Below are positions 1 through 12,224 of a stretch of 64,000 nt of DNA, piece by piece. Below the pieces are notes generated by a model that was not told the DNA's origin, made no database searches, and saw only the letters and a list, made by a program, of their open reading frames with translations. Every line of letters starts with the position of its first letter. The first letter of the stretch is position 1. The position numbers were made by a program, and so were the translations under genes. Source of the stretch: Cacajao melanocephalus (lineage: Eukaryota; Chordata; Mammalia; Primates; Pitheciidae); contig CAUYLG010026630.1 of NCBI GenBank assembly GCA_963573385.1, forward strand, positions 1 through 64,000, in the 5' to 3' direction.

Positions 1-378
1 CCATGGAATACTATGCAGCTATAAAAAATGATGAGTTTGTGTCCTTCGTAGGGACACAGATGAATCTGGAAACCATCATTCTCAGCAAACTGACATAAGA
101 ACAGAAAATCAAACACCGCATGTTCTCACTCATAGGTGGGTATTGAACAGTGAGAACACATGGACACAGGGAGGGGAGCATCACACACTAGTGTCTGTTG
201 GGGAGGACTAGGGGAGGGATAGCGGGGGGTAGCGAGTTGTGAAGGGATAAAATGGGGAGAAATGCCAGATATAGGTGATGGGGGGATGGATGCAGCAACC
301 ACATTGCCATGTATCTAACTATGCAACAATCCTGCATGTTCTGCACATGTACCCCAGAACCTAAAGTACAATTATATG
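1..378 (+). mobile_element. Primate L1 (L1PA-class) 3' end, partial
   Basis: The window opens inside the terminal part of an L1 retrotransposon in sense orientation. Visible hallmarks are the ATACTATGCAGC..ATAAAAAA segment, 'AAACACCGCATGTTCTCACTCATAGGTGGG', a diverged G-rich polypurine tract near 200-235 and the terminal 'TGCACATGTACCCCAGAACCTAAAGTA'. The G-rich tract and terminal words are altered relative to young L1PA copies, suggesting an older L1PA subfamily. The element continues to the left of the window. No intact reading frame is present here. Confidence 0.9.
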
Positions 379-381
379 TAC

Positions 382-418
<37 letters not shown>

Positions 419-440
419 TACATACATATATAAACAAAAA
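379..440. repeat. (TA)n/(CA)n-rich L1 tail microsatellite
   Basis: Directly after the L1 terminus comes an AT dinucleotide run, then TATACACACATACATACATATATA and an A-rich stretch. This is the usual decay product of an L1 poly(A) tail. Confidence 0.8.
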
Positions 441-1240
441 GAAAAAGAAAAATTGTACTGGATGAAGTACAACATACAAGAAAGACTTGATTTAATGCAA
501 GTCTTTTAATTTAATGCAAGTCAGTTTAATACTTGACTAATGCAATATGGATCAGAGATTAAATTCAACTCCCCTGAAACAAAAGAAGAAGAGTTTTTAG
601 GCACTGGAATGAGCTAATAAATTAGGCTCTACTCTCCTTAAGAGAATGAGAGATAGAAACATTATCTTTCTTGATGATTTCATTTCAAAGGGATGACTCC
701 CAGTTTCTTTGGAAAGAGAGCCCTTCAGTTCCTTGGCATCACTAAAGTGTCGATTTACATCTCAAAGGAGCAAATAAATAATTTACAAGTAAAAGTTTTC
801 TAAAGCAAACTCCCTAAGAAGAGTGAGATGGAATGTGGAGTCAGGAAGCAACCTGTGTAAAGCCAAGTTAAAAGGAATATTAAGGCCATCTTAACCGTCT
901 CTGTCACCAAGTGTGGACGTTGTCCATTGTACCAGATGGCTGGTTTTATGGACACAAAACCCTAAGAAGAAATTATCTTCCTTGTATAATAACTACAATT
1001 TCCTATTTGCTTTTCTTATGACTAAATAATAAGACATTCAACCGCTGTTGTTGACTGAATCCTTCTAAAAATGTGTAAATACATCCAGATACCAAGCACT
1101 TCATATATTTTTTCTTGCGATCTCACAAGTCTCAGCTACTTGAAATAAAATCCCTGCAAATGACCCCACAGGTTTGCAATGTGAGTAATAAACCTTCAGT
1201 GTAATAAGTGCTAAAAAAAAAAAAAAAAGGAAAAAAGAAA
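441..1240. other. No recognised gene or repeat
   Basis: AT-rich sequence without a recognisable family. It contains a short direct repeat of TTAATGCAAGTC near 491-522 and an A-run at about 1214-1229. No coding evidence. Confidence 0.4.
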
Positions 1241-2874
<1,634 letters not shown>

Positions 2875-2876
2875 TA

Positions 2877-3837
2877 CACAGTGTAGCACTTAGATGTAAC
2901 TGAATGATTCTGGTTTACCTTCACTCACATTTCTTTATTCCATAGAATTTTTAAACTAATTTTATCATTTATGTTATAAGATAGCTAATGGGATGTTCAT
3001 TAACTTACTTAGAGTAGTGGACAATGGTTTGTTTACACTAAGCTCATTTTTTGCTTCTGTATAATTGACTTTTTTTCTGAATTTAATTATCACAAAGGCA
3101 TTATTGGAGAAAATGCATCTACAGTATTTGCATTTGTAACTCCTTTTTAAATTTACTAGCAAAGGGAAATTTTATTCTCTTTAACACATCTTGGGCTTGG
3201 TGCTTTGTCTGAATCAAATAAGAGATCATAATTACTAGAACATTTAATGTCCCATATGAATTTCTCATGCTCCTTACTCTCTGAAAATTCATCTGCACAA
3301 TTTAACCACAGGAAGAAATAAACATTTCTTCAATTTATAAGAAGTAAAATATTCAGACCTCAACTGAAGAAACATTCATATCATCTGGGTATGTTCAAGA
3401 AAAAAAAACGTAAGCCAGACTATCCACCAACACATGAAAAGAGATAGTCATTTTCTCCCATCTTGGGGCTGGAAATTACTTTTCCAACTGACGTTTTCAA
3501 CATCTGAAATATAGCTGCCATCACTTTAACCAGATATACAGCACTCTGAGCTGAAAGCATAAATTGTACACATCTTGCTCTCAGTAGCTGTGAAAAGGAA
3601 ATGTAGGTGCAAGGTCAACAAGAACCCCTCCTATAGAAGAAGTCTACTAATTGAGAGGGGATCAGAGATCCTGCTATAGCTGGGATGGTCCTGTTTTTTG
3701 TCCAGCTATGTCATGGGACCAAGAGGCTCAGGAAATGAGCAGGAAGACTTTGTTCTGGATGAAAAGGACTACTTCATGTAGCCTTTGACATGCTTTGAGA
3801 GGGAGGATGGAATAAGGGAGAACTAGCATCACATTTA
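2877..3837. other. No recognised gene or repeat
   Basis: Unassigned low-copy-looking sequence between the Tigger1 terminus and the MIR pair. I see no splice-flanked open frame and no repeat I can name. Confidence 0.35.
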
Positions 3838-4045
3838 ACTCCTGGCTTTACCATTTACCAGCTGTGTAACCATTTAAACACTTGAGTAACAATTTAAACA
3901 CTTGACCCTTGGTTTTCTCAGTTGTGCAGTAGAGGATAATCATTACTTCTCTAACCTACCCCCTACAGAGATTTTGTAGGGAATAGATGAAATGATGTAT
4001 GGGAAAGCACATTGTGTATTGTAAAACTGCATGCAGTAATTATAA
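3838..4045 (+). mobile_element. MIR SINE, plus strand
   Basis: CTCCTGGCTTTACCATTTACCAGCTGTGTAAC begins the conserved MIR core. The 'TTTTCTCAGTTGTGCAGTAGAGGATAAT' block and a decayed 3' part follow. A 20-bp tandem duplication interrupts the core at 3866-3905. Confidence 0.85.
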
Positions 4046-4054
4046 TGACTTACT

Positions 4055-4268
4055 TTTATTGACCCTGTAGTGCATGCTAGACATCCTTCTCAGAATTTCA
4101 TATAGTACCTCATTAAATCCTCAGGGTGAACTTTGGAAAAGGTATTATTATTATTTTCATTTTATATTTCTGTAACTTGAACAAGGTTACAGGGCAAGTA
4201 GAATATGGCAGAGATGGAATTTGAACCTAAGCAATCAAATTCAAAAGACTATTCTCTAAAGCAATGGT
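4055..4268 (-). mobile_element. MIR SINE, minus strand
   Basis: Reverse-complement MIR order is visible: a decayed 'ATTGACCCTGTAGTGCATGCTAG' 3' end, 'CTCATTAAATCCTCAGGGTGA', 'TTATTATTATTTTCATTTTAT', then 'GGTTACAGGGCAAGTAGAATATGGCAGAGATGGAATTTGAACC'. It is nearly back-to-back with the plus-strand MIR to its left. Confidence 0.85.
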
Positions 4269-5540
4269 ACTCAGGGAGTGGTCCATCAGTGCCTGTCCAC
4301 AACAAGGTAAGTGCAGACATTGAGCACAAGTGTCTGAGAACCTGTAGAGCTTTTTAATATTGTCTCAATGTCAATATATGATCATTTTTGTACAAATCTG
4401 TGTTGTCTTTTACGAAATATTGGTCTACAATGGAATGAAAAGAATAAGAACTCATCTTTCATCACAGATGGTTCAAAAAGCATTGTTCTGAAACACTACA
4501 CTAGAAGGTTGACATTGATTTTGTTTTTGGAATATTGTGGGCAACTTGTAAGACAGACTTGCTAAGAGAATTAGAAGAGAAGCTTTATAAATAACCATAT
4601 CTAATTGAATGTTCTTATGAATATTATAAAGATAAACAATAATTTATTGAACTAATATAAGGTATTTGAGATCAGTCCTCCTGGTTTGGCCAAATTTCTC
4701 CACTTTTTTTCCCTCTTATTCCTCATCTGTACTTTAGATAGAGTACTACCAGAACAGTAGTTTTCTACAAAACAAATATTCTGTAATATATAAATAGTAT
4801 GGTGGAAGCACATGGAGTTCGATCTGTAGGAGAAAAAGACTCACACTGGCCACAGTCACAAATACTCCCAAATTAAAAAGGCAGGGAGAATTAACAACTG
4901 TTGTTAGAAATCTTGTATTTAATCACTTATGCAACATATGAAAAACATCTTTATTATGCCTCAGATTTTACAGCAATTCTTGGAACTATATTGAAATTCC
5001 ATTTCTCTCCACAAGACAGTTTCTAGCTCTGACTTGTTTAGAATAAATGTTTGATTTTTTATTCTCACTGAAATCTTATATATCAATCAAACTTATATCA
5101 TTTACTCAAAGAATTGCCATTTTCTTTTCTGCATTTTTTTCATTCAAATCCCACCTCAAAGAAGAAATTCTGATAAAATAAGAAATTCCTAGAGATTATT
5201 TTAAATATCTTTTCTGGGTTACATATGAAACCCACTGTTCAAGGTGGAGTACTTACAGTTCCAGTCAGAAACTGAACTCATAAGCATATGTTGTATAAGG
5301 ACTATAAAATCTTATTTGGTAAGAAGAACAAATGAGCATATAAGCTTCTTGAATTAAAAATAAATACAAAATTTAATTTACATTGGAAATTTTAGTCTCA
5401 GAACAAATGTCTCCATGAAAGATATAGAAAGGTTTTTTTTTTTTTTTGAAACATTGGGATTTATTTATCTTTCACTTCTAAAGATATATAGTTTCTTCTT
5501 AGTACAACAGTCAAGACAGCACCTTGGACTCTCAGAGATG
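4269..5540. other. Mostly unassigned; first 290 bases hint at a DNA transposon relic
   Basis: From about 4265, 'CAATGGTACTCAGGGAGTGGTCCATCAGTGCCTGTCCAC' resembles the start of hAT-type mammalian DNA transposon relics, but I cannot find a matching right end. The rest, including a T-run at 5432-5446, is unassigned. No gene evidence. Confidence 0.3.
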
Positions 5541-5544
5541 GTAA

Positions 5545-5885
5545 ATTCTACTCCCAATTGCTCCATTAACTCAATATATGACCTTGGACATTTCTCTAAA
5601 CCCCTTGGTGCCTCAGTTTCCTTTTCTATAAAATACATACATCTGAAATAACTAAATCACTTCGCACTGCCTTTAAGGAAAACATAGAAAAGGAAAAAGA
5701 GAAGAGAATAAAATATCTCAGATCAATGGAAGATGGCATCTAAATGCCATGTATCAACTGAATTTTAGTATGTATTCAACTTAAATGAGAGCAAATAACA
5801 ATAACTACTATATATTATTGTAAAGTACTTAACAGAGGGCTCTGGCACACAGTCAGCCTCAGTAAACTTTAGCATTTACTGTTGT
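5545..5885 (+). mobile_element. MIR SINE, plus strand, interrupted
   Basis: 'ATATGACCTTGGACATTTCTCTAAACCCCTTGGTGCCTCAGTTTCC' is the MIR core. After about 130 unrelated bases, the MIR 3' end 'TACTTAACAGAGGGCTCTGGCACACAGTCAGCCTCAGTAAA' resumes. The middle is either an insertion or strongly diverged. Confidence 0.7.
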
Positions 5886-6127
5886 TTTCTATTATCATCA
5901 CTACTATTATGATACAAATCAGGAGTCAGGGCAGCAGAGTCAGTGTGAGTATAGTGAGGAAGGGGATTTTCTCTAGGAAGCAGACCTTATAGAACTGAAG
6001 GAGGAGACAGAGGAGTTCAAGTTTGGAATGGGAATTGGAGGATGGAGAAAAGGTCATCAATCAGTGAATCTATGAACCAAGCACATCAATTCATCAAAGC
6101 TATTACTGCCAGACCCAACCAAGTAAA

Positions 6128-6405
6128 CAGTACAGGATGCTCAGTTAAATCAGAATTTTAAATAAACACTTTTTTTTTTTATAGGATGAGGATATCCCTG
6201 CAAGGGAGGAATATGTCTTCGAAGATAAAATGCCACGATTAATTATCCAGCACATTCAGGATTGTCCTTATTATGAAATACTGGATTGTTACCAATATTT
6301 CACTGCTATAATTAACTCTTGCATTGTTTGGGACATAGTTGTACAAAAATACTTACTGTTTATCTGAAATTATAATTTAAATAAGCGTTTTGTATTTTAC
6401 CTATT
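6128..6405. mobile_element. Palindromic MITE-like relic split by a T-tailed insertion
   Basis: The arm at about 6132-6168 (CAGGATGCTCAGTTAAATC..) is the inverted counterpart of the arm at about 6358-6404 (CTGTTTATCTGAAATTATAATTTAAAT). This matches a dispersed mammalian palindromic DNA element that I cannot name with certainty. Between the arms, a T11 run at about 6170 opens a 155-base segment that reads like ancient antisense L1 ('GGATTGTTACCAATATTTCAC'). This implies a retroposon inserted in the palindrome. Confidence 0.5.
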
Positions 6406-7144
6406 AACCTTAGACTATGAAAGGAATGTTCTTAGGGAGACTTATGGAAAGGTCATCTTCTCTGTCCTAGTCTCACCACTGTAGGTCCACAACCCAGCAT
6501 TTAGTGGTAGGCCTGGAGCTGCTCTTGGTAAACAAGGTCAGAAATTGGGAAGAAGAGATGGATATCAAGCAGAAGAGAGTGAGAAGAAACAGAAACCTAC
6601 CTTTGCATATGTCTGTAAGGACATCTGACTATAACAACCTTCAAAATATAATGGTTGCTGCTTCATCTCCAACCCTCCAAATCTCAAGCAAGTATATCTT
6701 TGGGCCAACTGTAACCTATAACTACGTAGGGAAGAGGTTTCTGAGAACTGTATGTCTCAGCTTAACCATATTAAGACAATGCAAACCATACCGATGATGA
6801 TGACGATGAAGATAATAATATGAGTGTTTTCTCAAGGAAGACTACTTGACGGCAGTTCTGGGAGACATAAGGCCAAGTTTCATTTTTACTCAAAGGATGG
6901 TAAACTAAACTACTGTGTAACAAAGTTCAAGTTGTATGATATAGTAGATTCACATTATGCCAAAAAATGTAAGACTCCGAGACACAGCCCAGGAATTCAT
7001 TTTAAGAGCTTTCATAGGCTTCTGAATGTGCCACCATCTATGCTGTTAATTCAAACCTTGATTTGGCTGTGTGGACAACCTATTCTGAAAGCAACCCTAA
7101 ATGCTGGAGTGCAGGACTATGTGTCTGTGGATCAAGTAACAAAA
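6406..7144. other. No recognised gene or repeat
   Basis: Open frames up to 132 codons occur on the plus strand (6824-7222), but they lack recognisable domains, run into L1-derived sequence at the right and are judged chance. A GATGATGATGACGATGAAGATAATAAT run lies near 6793-6821. Confidence 0.35.
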
Positions 7145-7870
7145 TTACATTTTCAATCCATCATGGCCATCCTCTTATATGAAAGATGTAGATTGCTACC
7201 AATATTTAACTCTTACCATTAACTTGAATCAATATCCTTACAAAATAAATATGTACACTTGCAAATATTCCATTATAGTATCTTTCTTAGTGTAAATATG
7301 CTGAGATAAAAGAAATATTTTTACAAAACAAAGTAACAATTTTTAAAGCAAAATATCTATTATTAAATTGTTCTCTAGATAGGTATTACCAATTACACTC
7401 CCACCAGCCTAGCAATGTGAAAATATCACATCTCCCACATTCTCATCTATACCCACACTGAGAATTATTATTAAAAACGATTTTCTACCAACTTGAGAGG
7501 CAAATGGTGGTGTTTTATTTTTTTTCTCTGGTGGATTAATATGTTTACTAGATACATATATATATATCCTTCTACGAGATACTTGTTAGGTTATTTCCCA
7601 TTTCTTTGTTGTGGCATTAATTTGTTTTTCTTGTTAATAACACTCTCGAAGTTTTATGTCAGTCTTTTCATTTGTTTATTGTATTTTATAGCAAAGGATT
7701 TTCTTAATTAAGTGGTTGTAGTCAAATCTAGTTTTTATCTTTGTTTTCAGTTTACAGTGTCATGTATAGACATGCCTATCTGCCACTGAAAGTATTTTAA
7801 AAAGCAGTTTGTAGGTTTTCTACTTTTTAAGAATGTGCATTTTCTACCAGTCTTTGGTTCATTTGATATG
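7145..7870 (-). mobile_element. Ancient L1 (L1M) fragment, antisense
   Basis: Antisense ORF2 hallmarks are present: 'GATTGCTACCAATATTTAACTC', 'CCAATTACACTCCCACCAGCCTAGCAATGTG' and 'TTTGTTTATTGTATTTTATAGCAAAGGATTT'. High divergence marks an old mammalian L1. No coding capacity remains. Confidence 0.7.
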
Positions 7871-8014
7871 TGCTATGAAGAAAAATATCTAACAATACCT
7901 CAAGTTTTCTCAAATAATATTCCAATTATCCTAATATCCTTTGTGAATTAAACTTCCTTATTCTGACTTAAAAAGACTTTTATCATAAGTGCTATGTATA
8001 ATCACAGTCTTAGC

Positions 8015-8222
8015 ACATAGAGTGAGTCCTAGAGTCAGACTACAAGGAAACTACTGTCACTTACAAGCTGTGTGACCTTCAGCAATTATTTAATCACCCT
8101 GTGACTAAGTTTTCTAATCTGTAAAACTGGAATAATGTGAGGATAAAATTATCATAAGGATTAGCAAGCTGAATTAATGACTGCCTGGCACATAGTGAAT
8201 ACTCAGGAAATGTTACTGATTG
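8015..8222 (+). mobile_element. MIR SINE, plus strand
   Basis: A near-complete MIR body: 'CACTTACAAGCTGTGTGACCTTCAGCAATTATTTAATC', 'TAATCTGTAAAACTGGAATAAT', and the 3' end 'GACTGCCTGGCACATAGTGAATACTCAGGAAATGTTA'. Confidence 0.88.
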
Positions 8223-8592
8223 TTGTATAGTGAGATGTACAATGAAACACTGGCACAATTTCAGATCTGGGGTTTTAAGGACTGGGCTTGGAGGGTCACC
8301 TTGGAGAGAGTGTCACAGAGTCCCACATCTACCCTCTGCCTCAGTGAGATATGATCTTTCATTTTGATGAGATATTACCGCTTAAAGAACTTGCTACATG
8401 TCCATGCCTGCTATGAAGAAAGTAGACTTTTAATCTAATACAGAGACTTGAAATCCTTCAAATGTGAGAGAAGAGCTAGAGTCAGAATGAGATAAAAAGT
8501 ATGCCCTAAATTGTTAATAGATTTAAGGGTAGAAGAGAGAAAAGGAGAACTGTTAGAGAAGATACAAAGAAATTGTTTCCCAAATCAAAAAC
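8223..8592. other. No recognised gene or repeat
   Basis: Unassigned sequence between the MIR and the MLT1 LTR. Nothing gene-like seen. Confidence 0.35.
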
Positions 8593-8972
8593 GGTTCTAG
8601 ACTGAACTGTGTCCCCTACCCGTGCAAATTCATTTGTTGAAGCTCTAGCCTTCAATGGGACTGTATTTGGAGACAAGACGTTTACAGATGTAATTAAAGT
8701 TAAGTCAGGTCATAAGAGTGGGGCCCTACTCCAATAAAGCTTGTGTCCTTATAAGAAGAGGAAGAGACTTCAAGGATACCTGAAAAGGCCCAGGGAGGAC
8801 ACAGCCAGGCAAGAAGAGAATCTGCAAGCCAAGAAGAGAATCCTCAGGAGAAATCAAACTTGCTGTTACTGGATCTTGGCTGTCCAACCTCGAGAATTGT
8901 GAGAAATACACTCTGTTGTCCTATCCACCCAGTATGTGGGATTTTCTTATGGCAGCCTTGGCAGACTAATAT
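8593..8972 (+). mobile_element. MLT1-class MaLR solo LTR, plus strand
   Basis: LTR landmarks are in order: 'GACTGAACTGTGTCCCCTACC', 'AATTCATTTGTTGAAGC', 'GGGACTGTATTTGGAGACA', 'GGTCATAAGAGTGGGGCCCTACTCC', 'GTGTCCTTATAAGAAGAGGAAGAGAC', 'CAAGCCAAGAAGAGAA', 'GAATTGTGAGAAATACA' and the terminal 'TATGGCAGCCTTGGCAGACTAATA'. No internal retroviral sequence adjoins it, so it is a solo LTR. The subfamily (A/B range) is uncertain. Confidence 0.88.
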
Positions 8973-9289
8973 GGGATCCATGAGAAGAGAGAGTTTGAAA
9001 AAGGAGGGAGTGACTGATTGTGAGAATTACTGCTGAAAACATAACGATAAAGTAAGCTGAGAACTTAAGTGTCTGCTGGATCAGGAACTAAGAAGTCACT
9101 GTTAATTTTGACAAGAACATTTTTAATAGACTGATAGAGGCAGATTGCAGAGGACTGAAGACTAAAGAGCATGATTCACACAGAAAATATGGCAATATTT
9201 CAAATCATCAAAATGACAATATGGCTGAGTAGGCGTATAATGAATAAAGAACTTCATAATTAAATGCTTATTCACAACTTTTAGTCTGA
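8973..9289. other. No recognised gene or repeat
   Basis: Unassigned sequence with no splice-flanked open frame visible. Confidence 0.35.
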
Positions 9290-9565
9290 ACATCTTTTGC
9301 TGTAGGAGATCTTGCCAAACTGATTCCCTTCATACTTCCCCATCCAAATCTAAATTAGTCACTGCTCTTACATATATGTTACCTTATCATTTTTAAATTG
9401 TAGTCTATCATAGTTACATGTACTTCTGTAGTTACTTAGTTTTCTCTCTCACAAGGCAGTAAGCAATGTGAGAACAGGATCATATTTGGTTTATTCCATT
9501 ATCTATTATTAGAACATAATGGACATTTAACAAGCATTAAATAAAACTAAAATTCATTCAACAAT
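9290..9565 (+). mobile_element. L2 LINE 3' end, plus strand
   Basis: Decayed L2 3' landmarks: 'TACCTTATCATTTTTAAATTGTAGTCTATC', 'AAGGCAGTAAGCAATGTGAGAACAGGATCATATTTGG', and 'CATTTAACAAGCATTAAATAAA' in the position of the 'CTCAATAAATGTTTGTTGAATG' end. Divergence is high. Confidence 0.6.
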
Positions 9566-9790
9566 ACGTCATTAAAATCGTTATGTATAAAATATCATTT
9601 TACTGACTGGATTTTATTTTATGTATACATATAATTTCCTACTATAAATTATACTATCTAGAATCATTTAGCCAGTTAAGGATTAAATTCTGCCATAAAA
9701 TTTAACCTTTTTTTTTTTTTTTTCAGTAAAACTGTTTTGACCCTGGCCCTTTTTTGCAAGTAGTTTTCTAATTTTCTAAAGAGTGTTTTG

Positions 9791-10096
9791 GCCTGGCATG
9801 GTAGCTCATGCCTATAATCCCAGTACTTTCTGAGGCAAAGGTGAGAGGATGGCTTGAGGCCAGGAGTTTCAAGACCAGCCTGGGCAACATAATGAGACCT
9901 GACTCTATATATTAAAAAAAAAGAAAAATTAGCAGGGAATGGTGGTGCATGCCTGTAGTCCCAGCTACTTGGAAGGCTGAGTTGGGAGGATCACTTGATC
10001 ATGGGAGGTCGAGGCTGCACTGAGCAGTGACTGTGCCACTGCCCTCCAGCCTGTGGAACAGAGTGAGACTCTGTCTCAAAAGAAAAAGAAAAAAAT
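9791..10096 (+). mobile_element. AluJ, plus strand
   Basis: Starts GGCCTGGCATGGTAGCTCATGCCTATAATCCCAG, with left-arm 'CCAGCCTGGGCAACATAATGAGACC', a middle A-rich linker near 9913-9929, right-arm 'GGAGGTCGAGGCTGCACTGAGC' and an A-rich tail. 'GCAACATA(G)TGAGACC' and 'GGTCGAGGCTGC' are AluJ-type states. A T-run at 9708-9723 lies just upstream. Confidence 0.92.
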
Positions 10097-10224
10097 ACTT
10101 CATGGTAATTGCCTTATTCAAATTTCCAACTCTAGCTGTATACAGTATTCTCATTTTTAATCTGTGTTAAGTAATTATTTCATATTTCTTAATTCTAACT
10201 TTGATAGCTTTTTTCCTTTAACAT

Positions 10225-10646
10225 AAACTTTATTAAAGTATAATTTACATATAATAAAATGCACCTATTAAGTTGTACAGTTTGATGAGCTTTCACAAAT
10301 GCCATCACCATAAACAAGATGTAGAACACATCTACCACTCAGAGAAGAACACTCATGCCCCTTTGCAGACAATCACCCCTACCTCTGCCCAAGGCAACCA
10401 CTGATGTACTCTGTCAATTTAGATGAGGATCTCATATAAATTGAAACATATGGCACATATTCAGCAGAACATGATGTCACAGGCATTCATCCATGTAGTA
10501 GTATGCATCAGTAGTTGATTCCTTTTTATTGCTGCATAGTATCTTTCCAATGAAACATTTTATGCTTTTCAAAGAATAAAAAAAAATTCTTTAGGAACAA
10601 TTGTTTATCCATTCACAAGATGACAAATATTTAGGTTATCAACAGA
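10225..10646 (-). mobile_element. L1M 3' end, antisense (left half)
   Basis: 'AACTTTATTAAAGTATAATTTACATATAATAAAATGCACC' and 'GCAACCACTGATGTACTCTGTC' are the antisense 3' UTR of old mammalian L1. 'TTTTTATTGCTGCATAGTATCTTTCCA' and 'TTATCCATTCACAAGATGACAAATATTTAGG' follow. It is interrupted by an MLT1 LTR and resumes at 11141. Confidence 0.88.
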
Positions 10647-11140
10647 TGCTTGAGTTTTCTATTGCTATTGTAACAAACACACGCTCAATGGCATACAATG
10701 ACACAAATTTATCATCTTATAGCTCTGAAGATAAAAAGTCCAAAATAAGTTTCATGGGACTAAAATAAAAATGTGGCAGGACTCCATTTCTTCTGGAGGT
10801 TTGGAGGCAATGTTTTCTTTTTTTTTTTCCAGCTTCCAGAGCTTCCTACATTCTTTGGCCCCTGGGCTCCTTTTATCTTCAAAGCCAACACATCTTTCTC
10901 ACAGCTTATCTCTGACTTGATAGCCTCTTTTTTAGCTTGTAAGGAGCCTTGTGATTACATTGGGCTTACCCAGATCCAGATCATCTAGGATAATCTCTCT
11001 ACCCAAGATCTTTAATGTAAATCACACCTGCAAAGTCCCTTCTGCAAAGACAGGTAATATATTCATAGGTTCTAGGGATTAGGCCTTTCCAGGAAGAGGT
11101 GTGGAAATCTTTCTGGGGCCATTCTTCTGCCTCCTACACA
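10647..11140 (-). mobile_element. MLT1-class MaLR LTR, antisense, inside L1M
   Basis: Reading plus, 'TGCTTGAGTTTTCTATTGCTATTGTAACAAACA', 'ATTTATCATCTTATAGCTCTGAAG', 'CCTTGTGATTACATTGGGCTTACCC', 'GATAATCTCTCTACCCAAGATC' and 'GGGGCCATTCTTCTGCCTCCTACACA' are the reverse complement of a long MLT1 LTR. The L1M antisense text breaks exactly at its left edge and continues after its right edge, so the LTR inserted into the L1. Confidence 0.85.
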
Positions 11141-11990
11141 AGGTAAAGAGTATTATGCGTAAAGTTGTGGTGAACATGCATGAACAAGAATCTTGTGAAG
11201 ATAGGTTTTTACTTCATTTAGTGGTGGAATTGCTGAGGTGGACGGTAAATCTATATTCAGTTTTATGAGAAACTGCCAAATAGTTATCCAAAATGTTTGC
11301 TCCAGGTTATATGCTCACTGACACTATTTGAAATTTCATTGACTCTATATCTTTTTCAATACTCAATATTGTTGAACTTTCAAATTTTAGCCATTTAGTT
11401 GGTATGGAGTAGTGTCTCAATTGTGGTTTTAATTTGCATTTTATTGATGACTAATATGTTGAGCACCTTTTCCCATGACAACTGATTACCTATATATTTT
11501 TGTGTGAAGTATGTGTTCAACATTTATGCCCATTTTCATTGCTTTTTGTTGTCTTATATAATGGTAAGAATATGTGTGTGTGTAACAAGTGTTTTTTTTT
11601 TAGATATATGTATCTTGAATATTGTCTCAAAATCTTGGGCTTCTCTTTCCCTTAACTGAATATCTTTTTACGAGCAAAACTTTAAATATTTGGTGTAATT
11701 CAATGTTTCATCTTTTTCTGTTATTATTAGTGAGTATATTGCCTAGGCTACCAACAAGATGATGATTTTTTTCCTCTCCCCACCTCCCCACAATCTGTTC
11801 TGTATTTTCAGCTTTTGCATTTAGTCCTGTGATCCATTGTGAGTCAGTTTTAGTGTATGGCCTGAGGTAAGGGTGAAGGCCCATTTCTTTTACATAGTAA
11901 TACTCAATTATTTCAGTACAATGTATTGAAATTATTATATTTCTCTTACTGATATGCATTGGCAACTCTGTCAAAAATTATTGTACTTAG
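11141..11990 (-). mobile_element. L1M ORF2 region, antisense (right half)
   Basis: Continues the interrupted L1: 'AAGTTGTGGTGAACATGCATGAACAAG', 'GTGGAATTGCTGAGGTGGACGG', 'GAAACTGCCAAATAGTTATCCAAAATG', 'GGTTTTAATTTGCATTTTATTGATGACTAATATGTTGAGCA' and 'CATTGGCAACTCTGTCAAAAATTATTG'. This is the antisense of the ORF2 3' half. Heavily diverged and non-coding. Confidence 0.82.
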
Positions 11991-12224
11991 AATTTTAATA
12001 ATATTTTAAATCCTTTTGTTAAGTATGCATTGTGTATATATTCTTTTTATATGTTTCTTTTGACAGCCTTTCTAATATATGCCTATTTAATAAATATGTC
12101 AAAATCAGCTGGATTTTTCAATATTCTTAAATCTTGGATTTATAAGTCAATTCTATAATTTTTCTACCTTGCAATTATGCAAGAGATTACATAAATTGAT
12201 TATAAACCTGTTGGAAAAATATTA

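Noticed and set aside
188..509. Overlapping open frames on both strands over the L1 tail
   Set aside because: They translate L1 3' UTR and TA/CA microsatellite; low-complexity Tyr/Ile/Cys runs, not genes.
6824..7222. 132-codon plus-strand open frame
   Set aside because: No domain, signal or splice context, and its end runs into antisense L1 sequence.
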